Positions 55,401 to 62,395 of a DNA stretch of 64,000 nt are shown piece after piece. The notes below the pieces were generated by a model. The model was not told where the DNA came from. It searched no databases and was given only the letters and a program-made list of their open reading frames with translations. Every line of letters begins with the position of its first letter. Positions within the stretch are counted from its first letter, which is position 1. The stretch spans positions 1,087,001 to 1,151,000 of the forward strand of contig NZ_CP091430.1 in NCBI RefSeq assembly GCF_024734895.1. The letters are read 5' to 3'. A program made the position numbers and the translations under genes. The DNA is from Paenibacillus spongiae. GTDB lineage: Bacteria > Bacillota > Bacilli > Paenibacillales > Paenibacillaceae.

Positions 55401-56245
55401 TGTTTCAAATCGATCCGACAGAAGCATTCGTTGCTCGTCAGGTCCTCGACTTCTACAAGTGGGCGGCAGACGGTGAGAAGATGCCGAGCGGAAAAAAGAT
55501 GGTCCAGCAAGGTCTAAATGCTTATTTACCTTCGCTTGCTTCCGGCCCATTGTCCGCGTTCACAACCGAAGGAAAGGCGGTGGATTTGAAAACAGCCGGG
55601 GTAAAAACACTCGGAAGCACCGTCTTAGAGCCTCTTTCTGCATGGGCTACGAGCAAGGATTACGGGGGGCGCGACATTGTACCGCGTGAGTATCAAGGTG
55701 ATCCGACGAAGTTCCAGTTCAACGAAACGACAAGCGCAGCCGGGAAGTGGGCGGCAGAACATTTGGGCATGGACGCTTTCACATTCGATTATCTTGGGCG
55801 TAAATTCTTGGGAGACGTGGGAAAGATCGGTCTGCCGGCAACTTCCGAAGCCGGGCGAGGAGACGTGGTTGGAACCATCGAAGAAGGTATTCTCTCAAGG
55901 CTCAAGGCGCTTGAAGACCCGGTAATGGTAAACCGTATCGCTGACGACTTCTACGGCTATGTCGATTCGGTTGGCATGGCAAAAACAGCTAACGATCGAA
56001 ACAGTGTTCCCTTGCCAGGTTATTACCAAACCGTGTATGATGAGGTCACGAGCCAGAAGAAAGATAGCCTGTCGAAACGTATTAGCGGACTAAACGCGGA
56101 GAAGAAAGCGATTCAGCGCGATACAACGCTTAATTCCAAGCAGAGATCGGAAAAACTGCGGGAAACCCAAGTACAGATCAACCTTTTGCGTATTCAGGGA
56201 ATACAGCGCATGGAAGAGTTGGGCGTGCCTAAACGGAAGGGGTAA
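52400..56245 (+). CDS. Large internal virion protein with LPD38-like domain
   Basis: 1281 aa, the largest gene. Three N-terminal repeats of ~14 aa: SYFQKRAKELGID (2-14), SYFQQRARELGVD and DFFTQRQMELGI. Residues about 905-1010 match the large-polyvalent-protein-associated LPD38 pattern (KTRWDRSSQNVRRAVEEARE..., YTNAATQGTYRFIKRWKEQPVS). A P-loop-like GAKSGKT lies near residue 385. Long helical stretches and Gly/Ala-rich amphipathic segments fit an ejection protein. GTG start overlaps the glucosaminidase stop. Confidence 0.78.
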   Translation: MSYFQKRAKELGIDVPETGKVQAGESYFQQRARELGVDLTPSPQSRSEPSQSGSDFFTQRQMELGIIPNPNANQVVEAFKENKPVTAVKNLLSNPTVQRVAGAVQEAGKAQQSRREQELIKQGMPSGVDLLRQGQQQLPEAKPMTRQEWIQSQQDRRKELNPQEGIGGWITRNIGEPLASGIDYIQAYTPGLADFQQGAGNALNIETSTAPKTGGILGKAAELGGNIAGLTTNPAALEQSLLTGPYRAAESLLATRGGQAAQRAVSRGIGRIPKVSEDAASKLAERGLTGAVAGGIQNTAISGVRGETDAGQLARAAFEGVALGAAGDLALSGLGNAVKRGVQAVRQRPLNHEIGSFIKKVETKPEKATGDWYSELFGNQGIGIIAGAKSGKTMIDTHITSRAVAPGSILEKGKQTLMDADQNFVDKFTPAKLIDKRFYDAASDTSRANNLANIAIKDKQIDLEGNVIGDSLADIYGMIPRGQKHIADRYLVLRDSVSRMDRNIRVFGDEPWFPKTSQEAAAEVAKLEERYPWLNKFGEGSNGFTRNEQNLWVRYGLESQEFVDTLRHTNPNYVPMYRQQDAMSLRTKLGRGSSGIAAKSGLSGQRAPVKRAVGSKKKIIDPLQSRIQQQGVTYNALLRNRAMMDLDDIIRANPDRFKGVIELEELSEAELNALNKLKADEGTEGIVDTLNAETAEASQRLKKKATGNGEAVTYMYNGEPRKMRIQDANMLKMIESLSPAQLNPVLQVAEHITRLIKEAATGVLAPIQGTYMFGRDLSIAAAQSKNKVRFLTDVGHAMVSQFGDWLPAFVPGAKNVGNLAREYYRAGGGYERALKGDSHIRSMSADLTKDPILSGRNMLKSVRKHNPFRPLKGFSDALENIPRIAAFAAHMRKTRWDRSSQNVRRAVEEAREATVNWSRSGYHTRSVESVAGYTNAATQGTYRFIKRWKEQPVSAAALVMANAAAMIYAYEKFKNDPDYQNRREETTSVPYAKTADGKFRVFQIDPTEAFVARQVLDFYKWAADGEKMPSGKKMVQQGLNAYLPSLASGPLSAFTTEGKAVDLKTAGVKTLGSTVLEPLSAWATSKDYGGRDIVPREYQGDPTKFQFNETTSAAGKWAAEHLGMDAFTFDYLGRKFLGDVGKIGLPATSEAGRGDVVGTIEEGILSRLKALEDPVMVNRIADDFYGYVDSVGMAKTANDRNSVPLPGYYQTVYDEVTSQKKDSLSKRISGLNAEKKAIQRDTTLNSKQRSEKLRETQVQINLLRIQGIQRMEELGVPKRKG

Positions 56246-56250
56246 CAAGC

Positions 56251-56481
56251 GTGGACATCTGGGGATTGATGGCATTGATCGGAGTTTTTGTCGTGGTGGT
56301 CGTGATCGGTGGATTATTAAATGGCGAAAGTCCGGGGAATGTGTTCGGTTTGTTGTGGCGGATCGCGAAGAAAGTAATAGGTTTCGTCATAGTAATTGTA
56401 CTTTTTCCGGTCATTATAGCCATTTCGGTTTTTAATCCTAAGTGGGCTGTACCTGAGCGATACAAAAAGCTGATAAAATAA
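56251..56481 (+). CDS. Small two-helix membrane protein, holin candidate
   Basis: 76 aa from GTG. Membrane helices at about 5-23 (LMALIGVFVVVVVIGGLL) and 40-62 (KVIGFVIVIVLFPVIIAISVF) with a basic C-terminus. It precedes the lysis genes and could be a holin or antiholin. SD GGAAGGGGTAAC. Confidence 0.6.
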   Translation: MDIWGLMALIGVFVVVVVIGGLLNGESPGNVFGLLWRIAKKVIGFVIVIVLFPVIIAISVFNPKWAVPERYKKLIK

Positions 56482-56509
56482 ACCATGAAGAATCGAATAT
56501 ACTATTGAA

Positions 56510-56546
56510 CGAGCCATGTGGGAAAGCATCCCCTTGGCTTTTTCTG
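56510..56546 (+). terminator. Hairpin terminator after virion genes
   Basis: GAGCCATGTGGG and CCCCTTGGCT arms (with a small internal loop) followed by TTTTTCTG. Confidence 0.5.
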
Positions 56547-56562
56547 TGTTCAGGGGGAAATT

Positions 56563-56826
56563 ATGGGCGATATAAAAATGGTCGTGCGAATGTGTGAGGT
56601 TGAGCATGTGCCGGTCGAGAACAGTCATTTTCACCGCTTAGTGATTGAGGATTTCGGCCAAGAAGCGGCCAATGGCTTTACGTATGAAATCGAGGTGCCG
56701 GATGACGAACTAAATTTTAGCTTCGATCAGATCATGCAATCCGGATCTAACGAACTGAAGGAAATGGCTTTCCTCATAACCGGAGGCGAGGCCCCGGGCG
56801 GCAGAAAGGAGCGTGATGCGAGTTGA
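56563..56826 (+). CDS. Hypothetical phage protein
   Basis: 87 aa from ATG 56563 (SD CAGGGGGAAATT). Acidic, beta-rich (HFHRLVIEDFGQEAANGFTYEIEVPDDELNFSFDQIM). Unknown. Coupled to the holin candidate. Confidence 0.55.
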   Translation: MGDIKMVVRMCEVEHVPVENSHFHRLVIEDFGQEAANGFTYEIEVPDDELNFSFDQIMQSGSNELKEMAFLITGGEAPGGRKERDAS

Positions 56827-57260
56827 GCAAATATCTTGACCCGAAGTTTATAGCCGGCCTAATCGCCATGGCGGCTATCACGCTGAACCGTAAATTCTTA
56901 TGGAATTTAGACGAAATCGAATTGACCGCATCCATCGGGGTGACGGTCAATTTTATTATTGTGCAGCTTGCCGAGGACATCCAGAAGATGAAGAACGGCG
57001 AGAAACCGTCTTGGAACAGCACAAAGCTGGTGACGATGTTTGTTGCCTGCGGCATCATCGGCTTCACGCAATACGCCGGATTCGAACTTGAAACGGAAGA
57101 TGTCCTATGGGTGGCCGGGATCGCTGCAGCTGTAATAACCGGCAAGGGGATCAAGGATATCAAAGAGGCTAAAATGAATGGGGTGACTCCAATTGCAAAC
57201 GACGTCGCAAAAGATTACGACTATTCGGGGCTTGACGCTGAGAAAACACATTCCGTTTAG
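56823..57260 (+). CDS. Holin-like membrane protein
   Basis: 145 aa. Three to four hydrophobic segments (about 9-22, 34-52, 68-84 and 90-108), charged C-terminus. Directly upstream of, and overlapping, the endolysin by 68 bp, the usual holin place. TTG start behind AGGAGCGTGATGCGAG. Confidence 0.7.
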   Translation: MSKYLDPKFIAGLIAMAAITLNRKFLWNLDEIELTASIGVTVNFIIVQLAEDIQKMKNGEKPSWNSTKLVTMFVACGIIGFTQYAGFELETEDVLWVAGIAAAVITGKGIKDIKEAKMNGVTPIANDVAKDYDYSGLDAEKTHSV

Positions 57261-58035
57261 TGTTACTGAGATTCAGGACATTACGGATGTGCTCCCGAAG
57301 CACTCAATCAAGACATGGGGCCGAATGTCCTTTACCGATATCAAACGCATTGTCGTCCATCATATGGCTTCTGAGGCCCCGTTGAGGAATCAGGCGCTGT
57401 ATCACGTTAATTCTCACCACTGGCCGGGAATCGCGTATAAATTGTGCGTGTCGGATGGCGTCCTGTACCAGACGAATGACCTGTTATCATATACGACGCA
57501 TGCCAAGGGCGCTAATACCGATTCCATCGGAATTGCGGTCAAAGCCGACTTATCGAAACGGCCAATGACCGAAACCGAACGTCAACTGCTGTATGCCGGC
57601 ATTCTTACACTGCTCGAGATCTGGCCGAATGCGGCCATCGTTGGTCATAATGAAGTGTCCGCGACATCGTGCCCATGTACGGATATGAAGGTTATCCGGT
57701 CTGACATTGAGCTTCTGAAGAAGAAGATAGCTGAACAGGAGGATTATGCTGGATCGGTATCGGCTGAATGCGTTCGATGCTATGCCATAAAAGAGCGTGT
57801 CAATGAGTTGGGTAGCCGCCTAAAAGACCCGAAGTGGGGTGAAGCTGCTGAGATGAAACTTGAATGGCTGTATCCGGTCATAGATGTGGTGGGCGGCGAC
57901 AAAACACCGTTGGGAGTCGTCAATCGTGTGCTGGAGATATACAAGACGGCGATGGGATCGGGGGTTTACTCGTCGGAGGGAGTGCGGAAGCTGCTGCTGT
58001 TTGAACCATTAATGAATGAACGGGGCCTGCTATGA
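57193..58035 (+). CDS. N-acetylmuramoyl-L-alanine amidase (endolysin)
   Basis: 280 aa. Amidase_2/PGRP domain about residues 30-175: zinc ligands in IVVHHMAS (His near 56) and VGHNEVSATSCPC (His near 157, Cys near 165); WPGIAYKLCVSDGVLYQTND contains the active-site Tyr. A ~100-aa C-terminal helical region is probably wall-binding. TTG 57193 follows GGGGTGACTCC; a TTG at 57232 is an alternative. Confidence 0.9.
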   Translation: MQTTSQKITTIRGLTLRKHIPFSVTEIQDITDVLPKHSIKTWGRMSFTDIKRIVVHHMASEAPLRNQALYHVNSHHWPGIAYKLCVSDGVLYQTNDLLSYTTHAKGANTDSIGIAVKADLSKRPMTETERQLLYAGILTLLEIWPNAAIVGHNEVSATSCPCTDMKVIRSDIELLKKKIAEQEDYAGSVSAECVRCYAIKERVNELGSRLKDPKWGEAAEMKLEWLYPVIDVVGGDKTPLGVVNRVLEIYKTAMGSGVYSSEGVRKLLLFEPLMNERGLL

Positions 58036-58060
58036 CAGAGGCCCTTGTATTTGTTATACT
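58032..58060 (+). promoter_or_regulatory. Separate promoter of the DUF3800 gene
   Basis: ATGACA (58032-58037), 17 bp, TATACT (58055-58060), just after the endolysin and overlapping a small GGGCCT/AGGCCC hairpin with a T-rich tail. Independent expression from the lysogen is expected. Confidence 0.55.
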
Positions 58061-58112
58061 AGATTCAGATATGGAAATATTATCTGCAAATGGGCAAATA
58101 GGGGGAAGTCGG

Positions 58113-58979
58113 TTGCAGTATATTATTTATATGGATGAATCTAACGATGAGGGTCCATACTACGGGAATTTTTATGGCGGGGCATTGGTTCGATCGAAAG
58201 ATTATATGCGAGTTGTGGACTTGCTCGAGAGTACCAAAGTAAAGAACAATATGCTTGGAGAGGTTAAATGGCAAAAAGTCACCTTAAATTACCTCGAGAA
58301 GTATATGGATCTAATTGATGTTTTTTTCGATTTAATTGAGATGGACATTATAAAACTGCGTGTTATGTTTACCCAGAATAATCGTGAAGCGATAAACCTC
58401 ACTCAAGAGCAACGAGCAAGTGAATATGAGATGCTCTATTATCAATTTTTTAAGCATGCATTCGGATTGAGATATTCAAATATGAGCAAGAGTAGTGATA
58501 TTTCACTTCGAATATATTTTGATGAATTGCCCGTTGCACCACAAAAAGCTACTAAGTTTAAGGAGTTCATTGAACGCCTTCAATACACGAAGGAGTTTTC
58601 TGAAGCAAGATTGAAGATAAACAAAGAGGATGTAACTGAAGTTAAATCTAATCAGCACGTTCTACTGCAATACATGGACATCGTCTTGGGAGCTATGTAT
58701 TTTAGATTAAACCAATTTCATAAAGTAAAACCAGAAGGGGAAAAACGCAGAGGGAAGAGAACGGTTGCCAAGGATAACCTTTACCAGCACATTAACCGAC
58801 GAATTCGAAAAATATACCCGAATTTTAATATCGGAGTTTCTACTGGTGCAATAAGAATTACGGATCGTTGGCATCATCCTTATAGACATTGGCTTTTCAT
58901 ACCAAATGAACACAGAGTGCTACCTGAGTACAAGAAAGAAACCCCATCACTCCTACATATTGGCCTAAGTGGAACTTAA
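58113..58979 (+). CDS. DUF3800 domain protein (cargo gene)
   Basis: 288 aa. MQYIIYMDESNDEGPYYGNFYGGALV at the N-terminus is the DUF3800 start, with conserved D8-E9-S10. DUF3800 proteins are predicted RNase H-fold nucleases found in mobile elements and defence loci; biochemical roles are unclear. AT-rich compared with the flanking lysis genes. The TTG start follows AGGGGGAAGTCGG, so the longer frame from 58032 is not used. A terminator follows. Confidence 0.8.
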   Translation: MQYIIYMDESNDEGPYYGNFYGGALVRSKDYMRVVDLLESTKVKNNMLGEVKWQKVTLNYLEKYMDLIDVFFDLIEMDIIKLRVMFTQNNREAINLTQEQRASEYEMLYYQFFKHAFGLRYSNMSKSSDISLRIYFDELPVAPQKATKFKEFIERLQYTKEFSEARLKINKEDVTEVKSNQHVLLQYMDIVLGAMYFRLNQFHKVKPEGEKRRGKRTVAKDNLYQHINRRIRKIYPNFNIGVSTGAIRITDRWHHPYRHWLFIPNEHRVLPEYKKETPSLLHIGLSGT

Positions 58980-59060
58980 GCGTTCGGAGATGACAGGGCT
59001 TTATCTACCTATAATATACCCCGTTGTCGAATATCATGCAACATTAACTTTATTTTACAG

Positions 59061-59081
59061 CCGCCTTTAGGCGGTTTTTTT
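59061..59081. terminator. Bidirectional terminator
   Basis: CCGCCT-TT-AGGCGG then TTTTTTT on the + strand. It lies between the DUF3800 gene and the convergent leftward gene. Confidence 0.75.
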
Positions 59082-59451
59082 ATTTCCAAAAGTTCGCGAT
59101 ATACTTCCCGAATCGCGTACTAAGCTCCGATCGTGCAACCTCACGCATAAGCGTAAAATGATCCTCATATCCCCGGACCCAAAACTTGTATCGCATTTCA
59201 CTTTCGAATAGCCCTTCTTCAATCACCTTGATCTGGCGCTCCTTCAGAAACTTTCGCACCTCAACCAGTTCTTTATGAATCTGATCGGCCAGCTTGCCGT
59301 TAGCGGCTTCGAAAAGCAGCCTCAATGATACCGAATCACTCTCGAGCTTTTGCCGATCGACTTCGACCATATCGAGCATATAAGGCAGGATCACGTAATC
59401 ACGAATGGCTATTATCTCTTCAGGCGTGGGTATGTTGGGTCTCCACTGCAT
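59080..59451 (-). CDS. Hypothetical protein of the right-end module
   Basis: 123 aa from ATG 59451, which follows GAGGTGATCATC; the upstream ATG at 59484 has a weaker site. Helical (IPTPEEIIAIRDYVILPYMLDMVEVDRQKLESDS). Partner of the XRE gene just upstream in a leftward pair. Not recognised. Confidence 0.6.
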   Translation of the reverse strand: MQWRPNIPTPEEIIAIRDYVILPYMLDMVEVDRQKLESDSVSLRLLFEAANGKLADQIHKELVEVRKFLKERQIKVIEEGLFESEMRYKFWVRGYEDHFTLMREVARSELSTRFGKYIANFWK

Positions 59452-59491
59452 GATGATCACCTCATCAACAGTATACCCGAACAAACGTTCT

Positions 59492-59695
59492 TTATGAAGG
59501 GGGATTCAGTTTCCAAATCTCCATAATATTCAGGTCCAATTCCTCCGCAATTCTGTACCCCACTTCTAACGTCGGCAGCTGTTTTCCGTTCACCAGCGAG
59601 CTCAATGTTGTTTCGCTGATTCCGACCTTCTGCGCGAACTCCCTTTGTTTGATATTTCGCTCCGCAAATATGACTTTAAGCGTGCATTTTATCAT
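59492..59695 (-). CDS. XRE-type small repressor
   Basis: 67 aa: RNIKQREFAQKVGISETTLSSLVNGKQLPTLEVGYRIAEELDLNIMEIWKL, a full XRE domain and nothing else. SD GAGGTGATCCGGG. It divides the leftward pair from the rightward module, a layout expected of an auto-regulated switch. Confidence 0.85.
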   Translation of the reverse strand: MIKCTLKVIFAERNIKQREFAQKVGISETTLSSLVNGKQLPTLEVGYRIAEELDLNIMEIWKLNPPS

Positions 59696-59825
59696 CCCGG
59701 ATCACCTCATGGGATAAGTTCGCTTTAAAGTAGTTTAAATCCTTCTCGAAAGATATCGATGGACTTGCATAAATAATGTCGAATCATCGTACCTATAATC
59801 ATCAATGATTCGGGAGGCAAACAGC

Positions 59826-59999
59826 ATGAGAAAAAAGGCAGACGATTACCTCGATACGGAGGCGATGAGACTTGGCTTTATTGGGATGTTGGCGGACCTT
59901 AATGTGCAGCTGGTTGGGGGAGATCATTCGCCGGCTATACGCGCCGTTTTGATGGATCGGAAACAACACATCGAGAAGCGATTGGAGGATCTAAAATGA
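59826..59999 (+). CDS. Small hypothetical protein of the right-end module
   Basis: 57 aa from ATG 59826 (SD CGGGAGGCAAACAGC). Helical (MRLGFIGMLADLNVQLVGGDHSPAIRAVLMDRKQHIEKRLEDL). First rightward gene of the module. Overlaps the next by 4 bp. Confidence 0.6.
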   Translation: MRKKADDYLDTEAMRLGFIGMLADLNVQLVGGDHSPAIRAVLMDRKQHIEKRLEDLK

Positions 60000-60262
60000 G
60001 TCAATTTGCGAGGGTGAAAATTAACGGTTTCGATTTCGACTCGACGGCTCCGGTTCAGGGCATGGTCTACGACGAACGAAAAGAAGAAGCCAAGCGCGAA
60101 ATGATGCACTCAGCCATACGGACTTTTATTGCGATCGATGTCGTGCTTATTGGTTGGTGGCTCTGTTTCTGGTGGTATGACGGCGGCTTTCATCTCGCGT
60201 ACGTCCTGTTTAACAAGCTGGCTCCTGGATTCCTCAATATGGTGATGACCGGACAACTCTAA
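59996..60262 (+). CDS. Membrane protein of the right-end module
   Basis: 88 aa. One membrane helix (AIRTFIAIDVVLIGWWLCFWWY) and a hydrophobic C-terminal stretch. Short soluble N-terminal domain. Could anchor the FtsK-like ATPase encoded downstream; inference only. Confidence 0.6.
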   Translation: MSQFARVKINGFDFDSTAPVQGMVYDERKEEAKREMMHSAIRTFIAIDVVLIGWWLCFWWYDGGFHLAYVLFNKLAPGFLNMVMTGQL

Positions 60263-60389
60263 CAATCACCGCTTGTCTGCAGCAAACAACCTGTGATGTT
60301 CAGGCTATGACTTGCTCGCAGCTTGTTCAGCCCGATTCCCAAGGGATACATCGTTTTATTTACTCCGGTATCCTTATAGGAGGCTTTCT

Positions 60390-61622
60390 ATGCGTATTGA
60401 AAAGAAGTTAATGCTTGCGCTAAATAAGATCGCCGATGGTTTCCGTTATATCGAGTCTAGGCCCGTCCTGTGTGGCTCTGAGCATGCGTTTCGGTTGCCG
60501 ATGGGTAGATGTGCCCTTGATGTTCAGAACCGTTTGGACGCCCTTGTGTCCGCTGTTGGGGCCCCGGTGGAATTGATTGATCGAGGCGGCGCGGTCATCG
60601 TTCGAGTGGTGGAGAAGGACTTTCCGCAGCGCATGCGATTCCAGATGGATGACCTGCGGCCGGATCGGTTGCTTATTGGATACGATCGGTTATTCCGGCC
60701 CGTTTATAACCGGATGATGCATTTACTATCGGGCGGCGCTTCCGGTTCCGGTAAAACAGTATGGCTGCGGTTTGTGCTGTATCAGATGGCATGCATGGGC
60801 GCGGTCGTAAAGATTGCCGATTTGAAGGGGTTCAGCTTCTTTCCGTTCGAGGCTTTACCGGGCTTTCAAGTCGTTAAAAATCTGCCCGATACTGCGGACC
60901 TTTTGAACGATGCATGCGCCGAATTAGATCGCCGCGAACAACTCGTAATCCGGTCCCGAAACCGACACGTTTTAAAATCACTTCCTTATAATGTCGTCGT
61001 TATCGATGAGGCTGCACAAATCGCTCCGAAGATGCACAGCGGACGCATGAGGGACTATGCCCGGTATTGTGATGAATGTGTCGCCCGGCTGGCTCAGAAG
61101 GGACGAGAGCCGAAAGTGATCCTCATTTACTGCACGCAGCGACCGGATCATACGATCATAAACGGCCAGGTAAAGAGCAATGTAGAGGCAACCGTTGCGT
61201 TCCGGACCCATACCGACTATGACAGCCGGATTATCCTTAATACACCGGGAGCCGAACGCATATCTGTTGCCACGCCCGGACGCTGCCTATTCCGTGGCGA
61301 AACTTTGCAGACGCTTCAGGTGCCGTTCATTGGCGAATCCGATCATGAATGGGAGCAGTTATTGGCCCCGTTGAAGGTGGAGGTATTGAACGATGGAAGC
61401 TCTCACCGTACCCCGGCATCACGAAGCTATATTGAAGGCTCTTACACAGGTGCCGATCGCGACGACACGCCAGCTGGCCACACTGAACGATTCGCTGGAT
61501 CCAAACAAAAAGGCGTCTCGGCTGCTAAGAGAGCTGGAGGACGACAAACAAATACAGTCTCGTTACCATGGTCAACAAAAGATATGGCGGCTGAAACGTA
61601 CTCCGATGAGATTGCCGACTAA
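60390..61622 (+). CDS. FtsK/SpoIIIE-like DNA translocase
   Basis: 410 aa. Walker A LSGGASGSGKTVWL (about 113-126), Walker B YNVVVIDEAAQI (about 200-211), and IYCTQRPDHTIINGQVKSNVEATVAFRT near 250. No N-terminal membrane helices, so it resembles TraB/coupling-type translocases rather than cell-division FtsK. ATG 60390 follows ATAGGAGGCTTTC. Its last 77 codons overlap the next gene. Confidence 0.88.
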   Translation: MRIEKKLMLALNKIADGFRYIESRPVLCGSEHAFRLPMGRCALDVQNRLDALVSAVGAPVELIDRGGAVIVRVVEKDFPQRMRFQMDDLRPDRLLIGYDRLFRPVYNRMMHLLSGGASGSGKTVWLRFVLYQMACMGAVVKIADLKGFSFFPFEALPGFQVVKNLPDTADLLNDACAELDRREQLVIRSRNRHVLKSLPYNVVVIDEAAQIAPKMHSGRMRDYARYCDECVARLAQKGREPKVILIYCTQRPDHTIINGQVKSNVEATVAFRTHTDYDSRIILNTPGAERISVATPGRCLFRGETLQTLQVPFIGESDHEWEQLLAPLKVEVLNDGSSHRTPASRSYIEGSYTGADRDDTPAGHTERFAGSKQKGVSAAKRAGGRQTNTVSLPWSTKDMAAETYSDEIAD

Positions 61623-62001
61623 GATCGACCATGCGCTCGCGGTGATTAATCTGTATTTTGCGCTGCGGCCAAAGTATTGGATGTATGAACCAATTGAACG
61701 GTTTACCCACCTGGGCCGGGAACTGGTATGGGCACCGGACTGTATATTCGTCCATGAGCGAAAAGTGTACGTATGTGAGCTGCAGTTAACGCCGATGACC
61801 GGCAGCAAGTGGGCGCGGTCAAAGTGGGCTTACTATAACACCTATTTCAATGCCGGCCATTTCAAACAAGCTGCATTTCAAGGGTGGAGCAGTAAGACGA
61901 TCTTGCCGCAATTCCTTGTCATCACCGGCCAGCAGCCGGAGACGGTCCGGAATGGGTTCGATATTAATGGAAGGGATTTGATTGTTACTAAGAGCTTCTA
62001 A
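61393..62001 (+). CDS. Replication-relaxation family protein
   Basis: 202 aa. Winged-helix N-terminus (HHEAILKALTQVPIATTRQLATLND..., KASRLLRELEDDKQIQSR) and a nuclease-like C-terminal half (WAPDCIFVHERKVYVCELQLTPMTGS) fit the replication-relaxation family (PF13814). ATG with SD GGTGGAGGTATTGAACG. Overlaps the FtsK-like gene by 230 bp. Last gene before attR. Confidence 0.85.
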   Translation: MEALTVPRHHEAILKALTQVPIATTRQLATLNDSLDPNKKASRLLRELEDDKQIQSRYHGQQKIWRLKRTPMRLPTKIDHALAVINLYFALRPKYWMYEPIERFTHLGRELVWAPDCIFVHERKVYVCELQLTPMTGSKWARSKWAYYNTYFNAGHFKQAAFQGWSSKTILPQFLVITGQQPETVRNGFDINGRDLIVTKSF

Positions 62002-62054
62002 AGGGAAGTTGTTAACATGTGGATATTGCCTTTCTAAAGCCCCTTTATACCCAT

Positions 62055-62083
62055 TTGGTCATTTTGGTCATCGGATTGGTCAT
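62055..62083 (+). repeat. Integrase arm-type sites, right (3 x TTGGTCAT)
   Basis: TTGGTCAT at 62055-62062, 62064-62071 and 62076-62083, the same octamer as beside attL and in the same orientation. Confidence 0.75.
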
Positions 62084-62189
62084 GTGAATAGCCAAAAGTA
62101 GAGTGAAGTAATGTGATTGAAATGAGGGAAACCCTTGATAAATAAGGGGATAGACTGACATAAAGTGAAGCATAATAAAGCATTAGGAC

Positions 62190-62208
62190 ATGGGCGGCAT
62201 GATGTAAT
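62190..62208 (+). repeat. attR core (19 bp)
   Basis: ATGGGCGGCATGATGTAAT, identical to attL, preceded by GAC so that the phage copy mimics Asp-Met-Gly-Gly-Met-Met-stop of GroEL. A dyad ATGATGTA (62199-62206) / TACATCAT (62212-62219) straddles its right end. Confidence 0.92.
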
Positions 62209-62237
62209 CACTACATCATAACCCCTATATATCAAGG

Positions 62238-62268
62238 AAAACGGGACCTTTCGAGGTCCCGTTTTTTT
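62238..62268 (+). terminator. Displaced native groEL terminator
   Basis: AAAACGGGACCT-TTCG-AGGTCCCGTTTTTTT, just outside attR. Before integration it would have followed groEL by about 30 bp. Confidence 0.85.
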
Positions 62269-62395
62269 ATAAAACCCACGAAAAACTCACATTCCTTGCA
62301 AGCTGGAGTCTTCAGGATATCCGCGAAGTAGGTGTTTACTTTGTCGACGGCATCTTTTTGCATCTTCTCTGAAACGTGTGTATAAATGTGTAGCG

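Noticed and set aside
52400-56245. The 1281-aa protein as a tape measure
   Set aside because: No tail tube, sheath or chaperone genes precede it; it follows the glucosaminidase and has an LPD38-like region, so an ejection protein is likelier.
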